Part shown: one piece after another, positions 1-7,853 of the stretch
How the letters are laid out: each line of letters starts with the position of its first letter
How positions within the stretch are numbered: the stretch's first letter is position 1
Assembly (NCBI RefSeq): GCF_000621445.1
Contig: NZ_JHYI01000035.1
Span: 1-51,193 of the forward strand
DNA: 51,193 nucleotides
From: Alkalihalobacillus bogoriensis ATCC BAA-922
GTDB lineage: Bacteria > Bacillota > Bacilli > Bacillales > Bacillaceae_F
Direction of reading: 5' to 3'
Position numbers and translations under genes: made by a program
The notes under the pieces: model-generated
Told to the model about the DNA's origin: nothing
What the model saw: only the letters and a program-made list of their open reading frames with translations
Database searches by the model: none

Positions 1-30
1 CCCTTATCCCTTTCACCTTAAAAATACTTT

Positions 31-87
31 GGACAGAGTTTTTTACCCTTGGACAAGGTTTTTTACCTGCGGACAGAGTTTTTTTGG
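31..87. repeat. three tandem 20-bp-period repeats (GGACA-G-GTTTTTT)
   Basis: Three copies of GGACAGAGTTTTTTACC or a close variant begin at 31, 51 and 71, exactly 20 bp apart (middle copy GGACAAGG...). They lie downstream of the first minus-strand gene, at the window edge, so more copies may lie outside. The regular helical-scale spacing suggests protein-binding iterons or transposase sites at a transposon end. Neither can be decided from here. Confidence 0.6.
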
Positions 88-206
88 GGGGTTCAGAGTA
101 AAGGTAAGGAATTAGGAAATTCCTCCCTAACCTTAATAAATTTAGCACCAAACAAGAACAGCAATAGGAACTGCACAATAAACAACTCCTAAACTATAGC
201 AATCCG

Positions 207-827
207 TTAGTTTAACGAAACCTTTTTCTTTACAATTGCTTTTTCTCGAACCATTTGAAAACCGTATAAAAGAAATGCCAACACTATAAAAACATACATT
301 AGCTGGTGCTTTTTCATACGTACCAAAGATGCAATTCCAAACTTTTGAAGATAAGGCTCTAAAATATATGTAAAGGCTGAATGTGCAAATAAATTCAATC
401 CTATATATCTCATGAAATTGCCATAAGTATATTTCAAAATCCAAAAAGAACTTACAAAGAACGAACCCCAGACAAAAGGAAATGAGCCCGAAACGGAAGG
501 ATGGATTTTTTCGTACCACCACCACCATTTCCTTTTTTTCGCTATAACATTTACCATTCTCACTATAATAGCCATAAAGAGAGAGGCAGGAAAAAAACGT
601 TTAATCGATTTCTTATCTAAAAAAACAAGCGAAAACCAAGAAAAAACCATCATCAAAACTAAGAGTAGCTTCGAATATTTCATATCAATTAGCCACCTCC
701 CGATTTCTCTATCTGGAGTAATTTTCCCTATAAATAAAAAAATTATAAGTGAGAGATAAGGTTTCTTTTTTTGATTACCCAACTCAATTAACCTGCTCGT
801 TATTTCAATAACATTAGGAACTGACAT
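207..827 (-). CDS. CBO0543-like multi-pass membrane protein
   Basis: This is a 206-aa hydrophobic protein with several predicted membrane helices. It has a conserved-looking tryptophan-rich patch (KKRKWWWWYEK, about residues 97-107) followed by a Pro/Gly segment (SGSFPFVWGSFF), and it ends in a basic tail. The pattern is that of the CBO0543 family of uncharacterised Firmicutes membrane proteins; no function is known. The ATG is preceded by GAGGAAC. An overlapping 128-aa reading frame on the same strand lacks this family pattern and is taken as a shadow. It is the last gene in a minus-strand run of small membrane-protein genes. Confidence 0.65.
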   Translation of the reverse strand: MSVPNVIEITSRLIELGNQKKKPYLSLIIFLFIGKITPDREIGRWLIDMKYSKLLLVLMMVFSWFSLVFLDKKSIKRFFPASLFMAIIVRMVNVIAKKRKWWWWYEKIHPSVSGSFPFVWGSFFVSSFWILKYTYGNFMRYIGLNLFAHSAFTYILEPYLQKFGIASLVRMKKHQLMYVFIVLAFLLYGFQMVREKAIVKKKVSLN

Positions 828-880
828 TACAACAGTTCCTCTATTAACAGCACCGTTACTTGAATTATGAATCAGTATTA

Positions 881-1129
881 TTACTTTTCTTTATTATCAA
901 ATTTTCTTTCAAGTATTTCTACTCGTTTTTTCAAAGTGTCTAAATCTTTCACCAACTCTGCGTCATTGCTCTTTTTTGGCTTTAGTATAGTTTTATAGAT
1001 TTGGTTAAACCCCCAATACATTAAAAAGAAGCATATACCCAATATGGACAAAATAATTAAAATACCAAATAAACTTTCTAAAATAATAAACCAACTCCTT
1101 TTCCACGATGACCTATTTTTTTTTTGCAA
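881..1129 (-). CDS. small single-pass membrane protein with C-terminal coiled coil
   Basis: This 82-aa protein has a basic N-terminus, one long hydrophobic segment (about residues 14-45) and a charged C-terminal helix with heptad-like leucines (DLDTLKKRVEILERKF) that looks like a short coiled coil. The start is a TTG that lies inside the 3' end of the preceding 52-aa gene, so translation is probably coupled to it. No family is recognised. The arrangement of a membrane anchor plus oligomerising helix is common in small holin-like or scaffold proteins, but no role is assigned. Confidence 0.5.
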   Translation of the reverse strand: MQKKNRSSWKRSWFIILESLFGILIILSILGICFFLMYWGFNQIYKTILKPKKSNDAELVKDLDTLKKRVEILERKFDNKEK

Positions 1130-1271
1130 TTCTTATTAAAGTCGGAATTCCATAAAAAACTATTATCCCTGCAATAGCAGATAAAAATATTTCAAGTTCT
1201 ATCACATCTGTTGCAAAGAGCAACACCAATGCCAGGAGAGCGAATATCCTCCAATACAATATAAAATTCAT
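1113..1271 (-). CDS. 52-aa small membrane protein
   Basis: This short gene starts at an ATG with a good ribosome binding site (AAAAAAGGAG, about 7 nt upstream) and encodes two hydrophobic segments separated by an acidic patch (ATDVIELEIF), ending in RIAKKK. It overlaps the TTG start of the following 82-aa gene by 17 nt, which suggests translational coupling of two tiny membrane proteins. No homologue is recognised. The strong RBS and the close packing with its neighbours are the reasons for calling it real. Confidence 0.55.
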   Translation of the reverse strand: MNFILYWRIFALLALVLLFATDVIELEIFLSAIAGIIVFYGIPTLIRIAKKK

Positions 1272-1293
1272 AAGAATGCTCCTTTTTTACAAC

Positions 1294-1869
1294 TTAGTAT
1301 TCAAACCAAAACCCTGCTATATTTATCCCTTTAATTTCTTCTTCATCCTCAGCATCTTCTCCAAGTTTTATTGATCCTTTTGAATAAAGGAAGTAGTAAT
1401 CATAAGAAAAACCCCTGACAGGAATTATTTTCGTAATGGTTTTAAGTGTCTCTTCTGTTTCGTCATGGGATATCATCACACACTCAAACCGATATTTACA
1501 TTGAATATCGTCTCTACTATTAACGAACTCTTCAAAGGAAATAGGATTGCCAGGGACTCGGTAGATTGAAAAGAAAATGACGATAGCGATAACCAATACT
1601 ATTTTTGTTGACCGTTTAGTTTTGTTCGACTTGTAGCAAATTACCATACCTAAAGCCGAATATACCGTTATCCAAATCATCCATTCTATATCAAAAATCA
1701 TTTTGGCAAAAAATGAATTGATGGCTCCAAAATAAAGAAAACGATAGAACATGGAAACTGTCTTTGGGCTAATTTCTTTCCAATCCTCCGCTGTCTCCTT
1801 TTCCTTCTTAAAAAAGAGGCTATACAAAGTTATGGAAAAAATCAGAAACATAAAAATATAATCTACCAT
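1294..1869 (-). CDS. membrane protein of unknown function, 191 aa
   Basis: The N-terminal half has three or four hydrophobic helices (about residues 3-20, 40-55, 62-80 and 88-103). The C-terminal half is soluble and acidic, with a run of Asp/Glu near the end (GEDAEDEEEIKG). The RBS GGGAGGGAG precedes the ATG. It belongs to the minus-strand run of small membrane-protein genes and is not recognised as a known family. Confidence 0.55.
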   Translation of the reverse strand: MVDYIFMFLIFSITLYSLFFKKEKETAEDWKEISPKTVSMFYRFLYFGAINSFFAKMIFDIEWMIWITVYSALGMVICYKSNKTKRSTKIVLVIAIVIFFSIYRVPGNPISFEEFVNSRDDIQCKYRFECVMISHDETEETLKTITKIIPVRGFSYDYYFLYSKGSIKLGEDAEDEEEIKGINIAGFWFEY

Positions 1870-1905
1870 TAGCTCCCTCCCTCTAACATGCTAAAGTCGG
1901 ATTCC

Positions 1906-2409
1906 TTATCGCAATACACTAAACACCCTGTATGAACCTTCCACACCTTTTTCCAATGGCTCACACGTAACTGTAATGCGTTCATCATATTCTTTTATCC
2001 AAACTTCAAATCCCCCATCAAGCTGTGCGGACATTTTTTCGTACTCTATCGAACCCTCTGGATTTAGTTGTTTTTCTTTTTCTAACAAACTTTTTACAAC
2101 TTTAATATCCTCGTCTGTTGCTTTTCTACCTTTGTCTATATTAGTTGTTTGACCAAGTAGCTTTTGAACTTCTACCTCTGAGAGTGGTTCAATTTCTTTA
2201 CCACCTCGATATCTCCAAAATAGAAACACTCCATTCTTCTTTAAACGCTTAACAACGAAAGAAAGGGCAAGAAAGATAATTGCCCCGATCAAACCCGAAA
2301 ACATGCCTTCCCAACGTAATTGGTTATGGTACATAAAACTTGAAAGGTTCATCCCAATAAAAACACCAAAACCACCGTATAACCCGAACTTCAAAGGATT
2401 ATTTTTCAT
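1906..2409 (-). CDS. two-TM protein with soluble C-terminal domain, unknown
   Basis: Residues 1-55 form two hydrophobic helices joined by a short loop (MYHNQLRWEG). The rest is a soluble mixed alpha/beta domain of about 110 residues (VWIKEYDERITVTCEPLEKG). Its start overlaps the stop of the upstream gene (ATGGAATGA arrangement), so the two are likely translated together. No family recognised. Confidence 0.55.
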   Translation of the reverse strand: MKNNPLKFGLYGGFGVFIGMNLSSFMYHNQLRWEGMFSGLIGAIIFLALSFVVKRLKKNGVFLFWRYRGGKEIEPLSEVEVQKLLGQTTNIDKGRKATDEDIKVVKSLLEKEKQLNPEGSIEYEKMSAQLDGGFEVWIKEYDERITVTCEPLEKGVEGSYRVFSVLR

Positions 2410-2705
2410 TCCATTCTACCTTTCAAATTTATAATCGACTTTCTATGCATAATTAACGAAATAATGAGTGCGATTACAAAGACAACAGCTACATGATAAA
2501 AAAGATTCGTGAATTGAAACTCACTATAATTTCCAAATAACAATAGAAAAATGAAAGGAATGCCGAACCATTTTGAAGAGAATATGTTGTACCATCCTAC
2601 TTTTTCTGACTCTGGTTTTGAACCCTTTTTTGAAAGTAAAGGTGAGAAAATAAGCAAGTAAAGTGCAATCGTTAAGATCAAACCCAATATGTTATCAAAC
2701 TCCAT
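2406..2705 (-). CDS. small membrane protein, 99 aa
   Basis: Three hydrophobic segments (about residues 5-24, 48-63 and 68-86) make up most of this protein, with a polar loop KKGSKPESEKVG between the first two. A very good RBS (AAAAGGAGGAGG) lies just upstream of the ATG. It is the first gene of a coupled pair with the 167-aa membrane protein that follows. The function is unknown. Confidence 0.55.
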   Translation of the reverse strand: MEFDNILGLILTIALYLLIFSPLLSKKGSKPESEKVGWYNIFSSKWFGIPFIFLLLFGNYSEFQFTNLFYHVAVVFVIALIISLIMHRKSIINLKGRME

Positions 2706-2789
2706 AATGCCTCCTCCTTTTAACTTGGTATCACCACATAGGCAATGTAAAAAATGAAGTCCCTGACCAATAATGCTGATACTCCTTCT

Positions 2790-3047
2790 CTACTTTCTAA
2801 TAATCTCACCATGTATGTCAGCATTTACGATTTCAATAGACGAACCATGGTCATAAACGTTGCCGAACACCCTGTTTTGGATGGAAACGACAGAGTGCTT
2901 ACAGAGGTGCAAATCTCCATACAATCGACCTGTCAAATTGAGCTTCGCACCACTAAGTACCTTGATATTACCTTCAACGTTTCCTGTTACTAACGCATCC
3001 GTTTCAATGATTAAATTTTCTTTTTTACTTCCTACAATAATTTGCAT
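2790..3047 (-). CDS. bactofilin-like (polymer-forming) small protein
   Basis: The 85-aa product is dominated by short beta-strand repeats with Gly and hydrophobics in a regular pattern (ALVTGNVEGNIKVLSGAKLN then GRLYGDLHL then NRVFGNVYDHGSS). This is the pattern of the right-handed beta-helix of bactofilins and related polymer-forming proteins, which assemble into filaments at the membrane. It is shorter than usual bactofilins, covering about four turns. The ATG at 3047 is chosen because GGAGG sits 5 nt upstream; a TTG four codons earlier lies inside that RBS. The gene stands alone, divergent from the next gene. Confidence 0.6.
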   Translation of the reverse strand: MQIIVGSKKENLIIETDALVTGNVEGNIKVLSGAKLNLTGRLYGDLHLCKHSVVSIQNRVFGNVYDHGSSIEIVNADIHGEIIRK

Positions 3048-3150
3048 CACTACCTCCAACTATCATCTAACAAACATTTACCCAATTTTACCATAAATGG
3101 TGATAAACTATAAGAATAGTTATCTTGTATTAAGAGGAGTTGCTTCCATA

Positions 3151-3804
3151 GTGATTAAAAGCAAAAAACAACTTATATTAGCCATTGCATTATTTGTCAT
3201 TGTCATTTTTGTAAATATACCATTCCCACATTTTCATACAACACTTGGAGCTAACCTTACACTTTTTAATATTCCACTTAATAATAAATATGGCTTAAAC
3301 TACATAGGTATTGCATCGGTACTTGTAATAATAATTGGTTTGATCATTCTTCATCGTTCATTGGAAAAATATCGTGTCCGTCTTATTATTTTAGCCTTTG
3401 TTTTAGTGTCCATAACCCCTCAACTTTTAGTAAATGTTTTTCAAAAAACAATTGCAACAGGAATTTATGCAATTGAGTATAATCCAGGGGATAGCAAATG
3501 CGAGTTTACTACGTTTAATTCAGATACTTTACATGGACATTGTGAATTATGGTTTCAAAATCATAGTAATCACGAGGTCACTTTCACAGTAGAGTTCTAT
3601 GACTATAGAATGGATCGAACAAAAATGGTATCACTTATGAATAGTGAAGAGCCTATCGAGATTATTGTTGAAGGCAAGATAAAAAAGCCTATTATCATTA
3701 CAAAAGAAATTGACGTATCCAATTTAGACAACTACATTTCGAGTGGCACAAGTTCTTACGTAAACATTATTATGCGTGACGGAAATAAGTATCGAGAATT
3801 ATAG
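3151..3804 (+). CDS. membrane-anchored protein of unknown function
   Basis: Three hydrophobic helices occupy the N-terminal 110 residues, followed by an extracytoplasmic-looking domain of about 100 residues with mixed strands and two cysteines (SKCEF and GHCEL). The start is set at GTG 3151 because AGAGGAG lies upstream and the protein then begins directly with a basic residue cluster and a membrane helix. An in-frame ATG at 3097 would add 18 residues but has no clear RBS. It is followed after 11 bp by another membrane-protein gene and is probably co-transcribed with it. Confidence 0.55.
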   Translation: MIKSKKQLILAIALFVIVIFVNIPFPHFHTTLGANLTLFNIPLNNKYGLNYIGIASVLVIIIGLIILHRSLEKYRVRLIILAFVLVSITPQLLVNVFQKTIATGIYAIEYNPGDSKCEFTTFNSDTLHGHCELWFQNHSNHEVTFTVEFYDYRMDRTKMVSLMNSEEPIEIIVEGKIKKPIIITKEIDVSNLDNYISSGTSSYVNIIMRDGNKYREL

Positions 3805-3815
3805 GAGGATTTAAA

Positions 3816-4157
3816 ATGGAGTTTCGACTATTTGGAGAGACCTATCTTGTGCTTCCTCCTTTGCACATTACAGTTATTCTAATCGCAATCATTTACTTAT
3901 TAGTTCGGTGGAGCAAGCAATCAGAAATAAGCGGTGTTAAAATTTTCTTCTACTTTTTAATAAGTACTTATATTACTCCTCTCTATTCTCATAGTTCCCA
4001 AGACGGACTCTTTCAACTCTGGGTTCCATTAGGTTTTATTTTTATTGCCCTTTATTTGTTCAAAAGTGAAAAATACCATCCATCCAAAATGAAAGCAAGT
4101 TTGTTAGGCTTAGCGATTGCTATTTATCAAATATTAAAACATTATGGTGGATGGTAA
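3816..4157 (+). CDS. small multi-pass membrane protein, 113 aa
   Basis: This protein has four hydrophobic segments and little else. The RBS TAGGAGG is 7 nt from the ATG, directly after the stop of the previous gene, which implies a two-gene operon. It is convergent with the zinc-ribbon gene that follows. No family is recognised. Confidence 0.55.
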   Translation: MEFRLFGETYLVLPPLHITVILIAIIYLLVRWSKQSEISGVKIFFYFLISTYITPLYSHSSQDGLFQLWVPLGFIFIALYLFKSEKYHPSKMKASLLGLAIAIYQILKHYGGW

Positions 4158-4185
4158 TGAGAATATCATACGGCATCACTTACAT

Positions 4186-4482
4186 TTAAAACCAAGGTTC
4201 TTCTTCTGTGCTATAACTTTGGAACTTAGGCAAGATTAACAGTAGTAATAATAAGCAAGCCACAAAAGAAAGCATTACAAACCCAAATGGTATGCCAAAC
4301 GCAGTAAGAATGCCAATGAAAAAAGAAAGTGGAAAATAGATCATGAAAAACTGTCGATTTCTTGATTTTTTTGTTTCATACAGCCTACATCCACAATATG
4401 AACATTTTTTCTTTATTTTAAAATTCAACAGAAACATTTGAGCATGGCTTATTTGCTCGTTACAGTGAGGACATTCTGCCAC
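4186..4482 (-). CDS. CXXC-19/20-CXXC zinc-ribbon membrane protein
   Basis: The start is a GTG with RBS AAGGTGA. Cys4-Pro-His-Cys7 and Cys27-Ser-Tyr-Cys30 form two CXXC knuckles 19 residues apart, the pattern of the small Firmicutes family often named cxxc_20_cxxc. The pair should bind one zinc ion. Two hydrophobic helices follow (about residues 45-63 and 67-85), so the ribbon is displayed at the membrane, probably in the cytoplasm. The role is unknown; such proteins are common in Bacillus and have no defined partner here. Confidence 0.65.
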   Translation of the reverse strand: MAECPHCNEQISHAQMFLLNFKIKKKCSYCGCRLYETKKSRNRQFFMIYFPLSFFIGILTAFGIPFGFVMLSFVACLLLLLLILPKFQSYSTEEEPWF

Positions 4483-4497
4483 TTATATCACCTTCTT

Positions 4498-5073
4498 TTA
4501 CATGCTAATAATAAAATTAAACGTTGCAACAATAACAATGACAGCAAATATAATACCAATGACCATTCCTTTTCCGTATTCCCTCTTCGTAAATCCCTGC
4601 AACTCAACTGTAGTTAAGCGATCAATTTTCCGATTCCTAAAATAGAGGCTGACATTGGTCAGAATAATAAGAGCGAGTAAAAAGAATACGTAATACTCAA
4701 TCCCTATAATATCAGGGAAAAATGGATCGCTTGCATTGCCTATAGAAAGCTGAAAAATAAATAAAACGATCAGAAATAACTTTGATGTTAGTTCTCCCCG
4801 TTTGGACTTAAACCACTCTTTTCCCATCTTCTCTTTTTCATATGCTACCAACTGCCTTGCCCAATCCGACCTTCGCCACTCTTTTCCATCCATTTCACGC
4901 CATGTAAACAAACATGAAATTGCCATAAAAAAACACAACAACAACAAAACAATGAGCCTGGATGGTTCTAATAAGAATATCAACGCACCTGCAGTTACGA
5001 GGACTGTGATCGAATACAGATTGATACTTAAAAACTGCTTTTTTCTTAATTCTTGAATACTATATGAATCCAT
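4498..5073 (-). CDS. multi-pass membrane protein, 191 aa
   Basis: Hydrophobic helices lie at about residues 17-34, 36-55, 95-113, 122-140 and 169-189, with a basic soluble loop (EKEKMGKEWFKSKRGELTSK) between the second and third. An excellent RBS (GAGGAGGAAGG) precedes the ATG. It is 15 bp upstream of the zinc-ribbon gene on the same strand and probably forms an operon with it. The family is not recognised. Confidence 0.55.
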   Translation of the reverse strand: MDSYSIQELRKKQFLSINLYSITVLVTAGALIFLLEPSRLIVLLLLCFFMAISCLFTWREMDGKEWRRSDWARQLVAYEKEKMGKEWFKSKRGELTSKLFLIVLFIFQLSIGNASDPFFPDIIGIEYYVFFLLALIILTNVSLYFRNRKIDRLTTVELQGFTKREYGKGMVIGIIFAVIVIVATFNFIISM

Positions 5074-5105
5074 ACCTTCCTCCTCTCCATGCTTTTATTC
5101 ATATA

Positions 5106-5378
5106 CTAAGCAATTTTTCGAGAAACCCGAAATTTATTAAAAAAATGTATCACTACTGCCCCAATCACAGCTATTAAAACGAAGCTGATAACATAATAGA
5201 TTGGACTAATTACATATCCAAAAGCTACTTCATTTTGTAAATACGTAACATTTGCATATTCGTTTACAATGTCGGAAACATAGTGATTCGTCAGATATAT
5301 ACCATGAATAAGACTTCCTGCAAAATAAATGACGTGTGCCAGAATTGAAAGTATGACCGATTGTATTATTAGCTTCAT
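5106..5378 (-). CDS. small two-helix membrane protein, 90 aa
   Basis: Hydrophobic segments at about residues 5-26 and 54-78 flank a polar loop (TNHYVSDIVNEYANVTYLQN) that is probably extracellular, and a basic tail (NKFRVSRKIA) should stay in the cytoplasm. The RBS AGTAGGTGA precedes the ATG. No family is recognised. Confidence 0.5.
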   Translation of the reverse strand: MKLIIQSVILSILAHVIYFAGSLIHGIYLTNHYVSDIVNEYANVTYLQNEVAFGYVISPIYYVISFVLIAVIGAVVIHFFNKFRVSRKIA

Positions 5379-5465
5379 TTATTCACCTACTAATTCTAAA
5401 TATTCCCTTATATTATACATTACCTGAATTTTCAAGTAACCATTAGTTCTTATTTCTAAAAAAAG

Positions 5466-5505
5466 AAACATAACCTGTTTTTAAATAACAAGTTATGTTT
5501 TCTTT
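5466..5505 (-). terminator. rho-independent terminator
   Basis: On the minus strand a stem AAACATAAC/GTTATGTTT, extended by TGTT/AACA, is followed by CTTTTTTT. It lies downstream of the 120-aa gene at 5571-5933 and separates it from the membrane-protein run. Confidence 0.75.
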
Positions 5506-5570
5506 ATAGAAATTCACATATAAAAAATTACGATAGAAATTTTTCTTCCAAATTACACAACTCTAACATA

Positions 5571-5933
5571 CTATTTATATCTCCAAGACGAGTTAACTTG
5601 CATCATTCGGATATTATCTTTATCAATTACTGCTGGATCATTTCTGTAATCACTATAACTATAACGAAAATCAGATATCATCTCTAAATCCATATTAAAC
5701 GAGTAATCCTTTTCTAATTGTTCATAATCTCCAACATTAAAGTTAATTGGACTCTTACCGTAGAAATAAACAAATTGATAATAGCGTTCGCCCTCAAAAT
5801 TCTCGCAAACCATTTCTCTTTCAACTAACATACCTAAGCAATATATTTCATTGCTACGTTTATTTTTCAAACAAATAGGTTTGCTTTCAATTACTTCATC
5901 ATTTTCTAAATCAATGTCTTTTAAAATGTACAT
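5571..5933 (-). CDS. hypothetical soluble acidic protein, 120 aa
   Basis: This is a soluble protein with no membrane helix and no recognised motif. It is rich in Asp, Glu and Tyr (FRYSYSDYRNDPAVIDKDN). The start is placed at the ATG at 5933, which has GAGGTGG just upstream; an earlier ATG at 5954 has no RBS. It follows the tniQ gene position by about 100 bp on the same strand, outside the transposition operon proper, and could be a cargo gene of the Tn7-like element. Confidence 0.5.
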   Translation of the reverse strand: MYILKDIDLENDEVIESKPICLKNKRSNEIYCLGMLVEREMVCENFEGERYYQFVYFYGKSPINFNVGDYEQLEKDYSFNMDLEMISDFRYSYSDYRNDPAVIDKDNIRMMQVNSSWRYK

Positions 5934-6036
5934 TGCAACCACCTCATTTGGCATTTTTGTTTATATGTATGCCGAAGAATAAGTCACAATGTTAGTTAAA
6001 TCAAAAAACTATCACTAAAATAATTGGTACTTAGGA

Positions 6037-7851
6037 TTATCCCTCTAACATTTCTCGTGATACATCAACATGTGAACCAAGCATCCTCTGCACTTTCCAT
6101 GGTCTAACCTCTTCCCCCTGTCTTCCTAACTCTCGAATTGCCCATTCTACTTTTCTTTGTCGAAACTGCTCAATTGATTCCGTTACAGTGTCAAGATATG
6201 CTTTCGTCAAAGACAACTTGTTCATCTTCTTTTGTAGCAATGCCAATCTTCCTATTTCTGTTCCAATCCTTGTAATCGTTAGTCTTTGCGGTCTACCTTC
6301 TATGTTTAATATTTTTTGCACTCCGATTTTAGCTTCTTCTAAAATCTCTTGATCTCTCGCTTCCCAATCTACTCTATCTTCACTAACAATCACATGTTTT
6401 GGCTTAGGAGAATTACTATTTAACCAATCCCGATCATGTTCATATAACCAGGAATACGCTTTAGACTCTACCTTTCTAAGTTGCGATTTCGATTTGTTAG
6501 GGTGTTTCTTTTGTGCTTCCAACCATCGATTTCTATATAACTCAAATTTTTCTGTCGCTACTGTTAGTATCCTAACTCTATTCACTTCTATCGAATTTGC
6601 ATATCTCTTTACTGTTTTCCCATCACAATGTAATCTTCTGCCAATCTCCCTTATGCTTAGATTCTGATTCCATAATTTAATTAGCTCATTCTTCCACACT
6701 TGACCAAAATCTTTAACTCTACTTATTTTATAACGATCTTCCTCACTTTTTTGGAAACCTCTCCTCGAATACGTAAAGCCACATTCACATGTAAAGATTC
6801 CAATCGGTTCTCTCGTTTTATCACAAATATCTACTTGTACCGTTTCTATAACATCTTTTTTATAATGATCACAAGCTGGATTTAGGCAAGGGTAAGGTGC
6901 TTTTGCAAATGGAAGAAACTCATATCTCTGTTCAAAAACTTTCTCTACCTCTAACCCTAAAAATTCAATGAGCAATAAATGACGGATTGAGTGAATGCTC
7001 TTTTTAGGTTTTCGAATCATATAAGAAAGCCAACTATGTTCTCCGATTATTGGGCTTTGCAACAGCTCTAAAAATTCTTCTCCATAATAATTCACAAATG
7101 CTTTTTTTAACTTTTCTTGATCCACATTCCCACGTATATTGATATATCCCAATTCCATTAGCCGATTTCGATATAAATTCGTAAACCATTCAAATGATCG
7201 ATTTTGAAAGTTAGTAGTTGCAACCTTTTTAGCATTATTAAAGAAGCTCTGAAACTTCTCTATTAAATCTGGATCTTCTACTATCGTTATATGGTTAAGA
7301 TCACAGTTTTCCTCCGTTGCTACTTGAATTTCATACTTATTATGTGTCACTATAGGTACTTTGCTATCTTGAAGCCAAGTATTATGTTTCGTACAAATCT
7401 CAACCCCAGGAAATTGATGCATGCGATGCCAATACATTTCTCCATAGCTCGTTAAGTCTTCCCTACTGCATAAAGGGCAGTAACGTAAATGCTTATTTAA
7501 TAGAATCGAACTGCCCATAATACCTGACTTATAATGAACATATCCGCCCTTACTATTGAGCATTCCATTGTAAATTTCATTTGCTCGTTCACTTGGAAGG
7601 AAATTTGTATAAAATAAAAATGCAGTGTGATTAAAAACTAACTCCTCTGCTGTAATTCTTGAACTTTCAGGTAATGCTGAAATGATCTTTTCAATACCAG
7701 AGGGTAGATCAACAGAAACCTCAATAACATGTGAAAGTAAGTCTTCAAGTGACCTCAAAATATTGGCATTACCACTCCTCAAATGATAGCGACCTATAAT
7801 ACTATGAAGAGTTTCATCTGGATACATTCGAGGAAAAAAAGAAGCAACCAT
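6037..7851 (-). CDS. tniQ: TniQ/TnsD-family target-selection protein
   Basis: This 604-aa protein begins with the TniQ signature (FFPRMYPDETLHSIIGRYH) and carries a zinc ribbon, C125-x2-C128 and C153-x2-H156. A second cysteine cluster at about 325-375 (NPACDHY, VDICDKT, FTCECGF) is followed by a helix-turn-helix-like segment (LSIREIGRRLHCDGKTVKRY). TnsD/TniQ proteins read a target site and recruit TnsC to it. The length and second zinc cluster are typical of stand-alone TnsD-type proteins rather than the short TniQ of CRISPR-associated elements. The ATG at 7851 has GGGGAGG 9 nt upstream and lies 2 bp after the tnsC stop. An upstream ATG at 7869 includes the RBS itself and is less likely. Confidence 0.9.
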   Translation of the reverse strand: MVASFFPRMYPDETLHSIIGRYHLRSGNANILRSLEDLLSHVIEVSVDLPSGIEKIISALPESSRITAEELVFNHTAFLFYTNFLPSERANEIYNGMLNSKGGYVHYKSGIMGSSILLNKHLRYCPLCSREDLTSYGEMYWHRMHQFPGVEICTKHNTWLQDSKVPIVTHNKYEIQVATEENCDLNHITIVEDPDLIEKFQSFFNNAKKVATTNFQNRSFEWFTNLYRNRLMELGYINIRGNVDQEKLKKAFVNYYGEEFLELLQSPIIGEHSWLSYMIRKPKKSIHSIRHLLLIEFLGLEVEKVFEQRYEFLPFAKAPYPCLNPACDHYKKDVIETVQVDICDKTREPIGIFTCECGFTYSRRGFQKSEEDRYKISRVKDFGQVWKNELIKLWNQNLSIREIGRRLHCDGKTVKRYANSIEVNRVRILTVATEKFELYRNRWLEAQKKHPNKSKSQLRKVESKAYSWLYEHDRDWLNSNSPKPKHVIVSEDRVDWEARDQEILEEAKIGVQKILNIEGRPQRLTITRIGTEIGRLALLQKKMNKLSLTKAYLDTVTESIEQFRQRKVEWAIRELGRQGEEVRPWKVQRMLGSHVDVSREMLEG

Positions 7852-7853
7852 AA

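Noticed and set aside
142-528. 128-aa minus-strand reading frame
   Set aside because: It overlaps the CBO0543-like gene in another frame, has no RBS and a random-looking composition.
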